A stretch of 7,831 bases of DNA from CAXGUU01 sp964012875 (GTDB lineage Bacteria > Pseudomonadota > Gammaproteobacteria > Ga0077536). Below, in pieces: positions 6,075 to 7,831 of the stretch; position 1 is the first letter of the stretch, and each line of letters begins with the position of its first letter. The stretch covers positions 1 through 7,831 of the forward strand of contig CAXGUU010000151.1 in assembly GCA_964012875.1 (NCBI GenBank), in the 5' to 3' direction. The translations under genes were made by a program, and so were the position numbers. The notes below the pieces were generated by a model. The model was given only the letters and a program-made list of their open reading frames with translations. It had not been told where the DNA came from and searched no databases.

Positions 6075-7108
6075 CCAAGCCCGTTCTTATCGTCGGCGGT
6101 GGCCCCGCTGGCCTCGCTGCCGCACATGGGCTGGCAACCGTTGATCAACCGAGCGTGATCGTCGACAAGGCCGATCAACTTGGCGGCGCACCGATCATCT
6201 CCGGCTACGCCAAGCTCGTACCGTCCGGGGAATGGGCGAAAGACGCCATCGGCGGCATGGTCGACCGCATTGCGAACGACTCGCGCGTGGCCACGCAATT
6301 GAACACCAGCGTCGAATCCTTCAACGGTGAGCCCGGTGCCTTCACCGCAACGCTCGGCAACGGCGAATCGATCGACTGCGGCGCGGCCATTCTCTGTACC
6401 GGTTTCACGCATTTCGATTCGGTCAACAAGCCGGAATGGGGTTTTGGCACCTACCCGGACGTAGTCACGACCACCCAGGTCGAACAAATGATTTCCTCCG
6501 GCAGCGGCGTGCGCTGTCCCTCCGACGGTCGCGAACCCGAACGCGTCGCGATCCTGCTCTGCGTGGGCTCCCGCGATCGCCAGATCGGCCGCGAGTGGTG
6601 TTCAAAAATCTGCTGCACGGTTTCGGCCAACATCGCGATGGAAATTCGCGAAGAACTCCCGAACTGCCATGTGTACATCTACTACATGGATATCCGCACC
6701 TTCGGACTGTATGAGACCAAGTACTACTGGCGCAGTCAGGAAGAGTTCAAGGTCAAGTACATCAAGGCGCGCATCGCCGAAGTGACTTCCGACGGCAAGC
6801 GCGTGATTGTGAAAGGCGAAGACACGCTCGTGAAACGCCCCATTACCATCCCTTTCGACATGGTGGTGCACGCGATTGGAATGGACCCCAATGTCGATAA
6901 CAAACGCATTGCCGAAGTCTTCGGCATCGGTCTCGAACCCAATGGCTTCATCGACCGGCAGGATACCTACAGCGCCATCGGCCAGACCACGCGCCCCGGC
7001 GTTTACGTCGCCGGCGCGGCGACCGGTCCTGAAACCATCGATGACAGCATCGCCCAGGCCAATGCCGCGGCCATCGCGAGTCTCGGCAAGCTAAAACAGG
7101 CCTCCTGA
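6071..7108 (+). CDS. shdrA: sHdr complex FAD/iron-sulfur subunit HdrA
   Basis: Flavoprotein core of the sHdr complex, thought to pass electrons from the sulfur-oxidising subunits to an acceptor, probably NAD+ (inference from the pathway). The 345-residue protein opens with a Rossmann FAD-binding motif, VLIVGGGPAGLAAA at 5-18. The HdrA iron-sulfur signature CVGSRDRQIGREWCSKICC spans 164-182, with C164, C177, C181 and C182. It ends with the FAD-closing motif VYVAGAATGPETIDDSIAQA at 311-330. It is about half the length of methanogen HdrA and lacks that protein's ferredoxin domains; this short form is typical of sHdr. The ATG overlaps the shdrB1 stop by four bases, a good sign of coupling, and shdrH starts seven bases after the stop. 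Confidence 0.92.
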   Translation: MTKPVLIVGGGPAGLAAAHGLATVDQPSVIVDKADQLGGAPIISGYAKLVPSGEWAKDAIGGMVDRIANDSRVATQLNTSVESFNGEPGAFTATLGNGESIDCGAAILCTGFTHFDSVNKPEWGFGTYPDVVTTTQVEQMISSGSGVRCPSDGREPERVAILLCVGSRDRQIGREWCSKICCTVSANIAMEIREELPNCHVYIYYMDIRTFGLYETKYYWRSQEEFKVKYIKARIAEVTSDGKRVIVKGEDTLVKRPITIPFDMVVHAIGMDPNVDNKRIAEVFGIGLEPNGFIDRQDTYSAIGQTTRPGVYVAGAATGPETIDDSIAQANAAAIASLGKLKQAS

Positions 7109-7115
7109 AGCCCGC

Positions 7116-7831
7116 ATGTCCGCCACACCGTCTGCCGTGATGTCGAATGCGCTCACCGATGCGCCGCGACCGGTATTGCACCTTTCCGGGCAGAAGCTAC
7201 GCACCAGCCTCGAAGCCCTGGTCGCCGGTTGCGAAGAGCAGGGCGGGATTGAACGTTACATCGATGCGCTCAAGCTCAAGACCCGGGTCTTCCAGCAGGC
7301 CCTGCATGACCGCGATTTAAACACCCTCGAACGCGGCGAACTGGCTGCGCTCTGCGCCTTTATGCCAACAGTCCGCCGACGCGTCGCCAATGAATTTGAT
7401 CGCGAGGGCCTCGACCGCCTGCGACATGCCATTGCTCTGTTGCTGGCAGGCAGCGACAACGGCGGCACCGCCGATGATCGCCTGCAGGCCTTTATCGCCC
7501 AGTACCCGAGCGGGCGCGAATACCGCTGGGTCAAAGATCTGGCCGCCGAACTCCTGCACCAATACGACATCGAGCGTTACCCGCTTATGTGCCGCTGGGT
7601 CTGGGACACCAAGGCCAACACCGGCGCGCTTCGCGAAATCTGGCACGGCGATGATGTCGACAGCCGCACGCTCGATGTCGCCGACGACTACGCCATGCAC
7701 CTGATGCTCCGCGAAGAACTCTCGGTTTACTTGAGCGACAACGGTTTCTATCGCGATATCGCCCAGGTCGTTGACCTGCTGCTCGCGCAAATCTACGCGG
7801 AATACATCTGCGCCCAGGGCGGCACTTACCT
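7116..7831 (+). CDS. shdrH: sHdrH, conserved hypothetical of the type I sHdr operon (3' end off window)
   Basis: An open frame of 238 codons from ATG 7116 to the right edge with no stop, so the gene is cut by the window. It lies seven bases after shdrA, where type I sHdr clusters carry a conserved gene of unknown function ('Hyp', shdrH) between shdrA and shdrC2; the name rests on this position. The visible part is soluble, mostly predicted helical, rich in Arg, Asp, Glu and Leu, with no signal peptide, membrane segment or CxxC motif. It has scattered cysteines (about residues 39, 80, 159, 232) and a conspicuous aromatic patch, YPLMCRWVWDTK at about 155-166. A second in-frame ATG at 7140 could be the start instead; neither has a strong ribosome-binding site. 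No function is assigned. Confidence 0.75.
   Translation, partial: MSATPSAVMSNALTDAPRPVLHLSGQKLRTSLEALVAGCEEQGGIERYIDALKLKTRVFQQALHDRDLNTLERGELAALCAFMPTVRRRVANEFDREGLDRLRHAIALLLAGSDNGGTADDRLQAFIAQYPSGREYRWVKDLAAELLHQYDIERYPLMCRWVWDTKANTGALREIWHGDDVDSRTLDVADDYAMHLMLREELSVYLSDNGFYRDIAQVVDLLLAQIYAEYICAQGGTY

Overview
The window lies in a GC-rich bacterial genome and contains eight genes, all on the + strand and tightly packed. Together they match a sulfur-oxidation locus of the heterodisulfide-reductase-like (sHdr) type. In these systems a cytoplasmic Hdr-like complex oxidises protein-bound sulfane sulfur, with a lipoate-binding protein (LbpA) as cofactor carrier. A dedicated lipoate-assembly machinery loads LbpA. 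Gene content and the type I order (dsrE3C, shdrC1, B1, A, H) suggest a proteobacterial sulfur- or thiosulfate-oxidising chemolithotroph or methylotroph, similar in this respect to Hyphomicrobium or Thioalkalivibrio. The taxonomic call is inference from gene content only.

The left part (about 2-3437) is the lipoate-assembly side. It holds a radical SAM lipoate-synthase-type gene whose 5' end lies off the window, a lipoate:protein ligase with a fused C-terminal accessory domain (sLpl(AB) type), a class I glutamine-amidotransferase-like protein that has lost the catalytic cysteine and glutamate, and a VOC/glyoxalase-fold protein. The last three genes are joined by 1-4 base stop/start overlaps. 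An 87-base gap separates the radical SAM gene from the ligase.

A 130-base AT-rich intergenic region (3438-3567) is the only substantial non-coding stretch. It holds a perfect 16-base inverted repeat immediately followed by a plausible sigma70-like promoter, so a second transcription unit probably begins here under local control.

The right part (3568-7831) is the sHdr operon proper. DsrE3C is a sulfurtransferase with vicinal Cys83-Cys84. sHdrC1 has two [4Fe-4S] motifs, sHdrB1 has two degenerate CCG domains, and sHdrA is a short FAD/[4Fe-4S] protein. The last gene is the start of the uncharacterised sHdrH ('Hyp') gene, which runs off the right end. The expected remainder (shdrC2, shdrB2, lbpA and the second radical SAM LipS gene) is not in view. 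No tRNA, rRNA, CRISPR, insertion sequence or large repeat was seen.

Working model: DsrE3C passes sulfur towards the sHdr complex. The complex (C1, B1, A and presumably C2, B2) oxidises it, using lipoyl-LbpA. The upstream unit makes the lipoyl group on LbpA: sLpl attaches octanoate or lipoate, and the two LipS radical SAM enzymes insert the sulfurs. The roles of the amidotransferase-like, VOC and sHdrH proteins are unknown.
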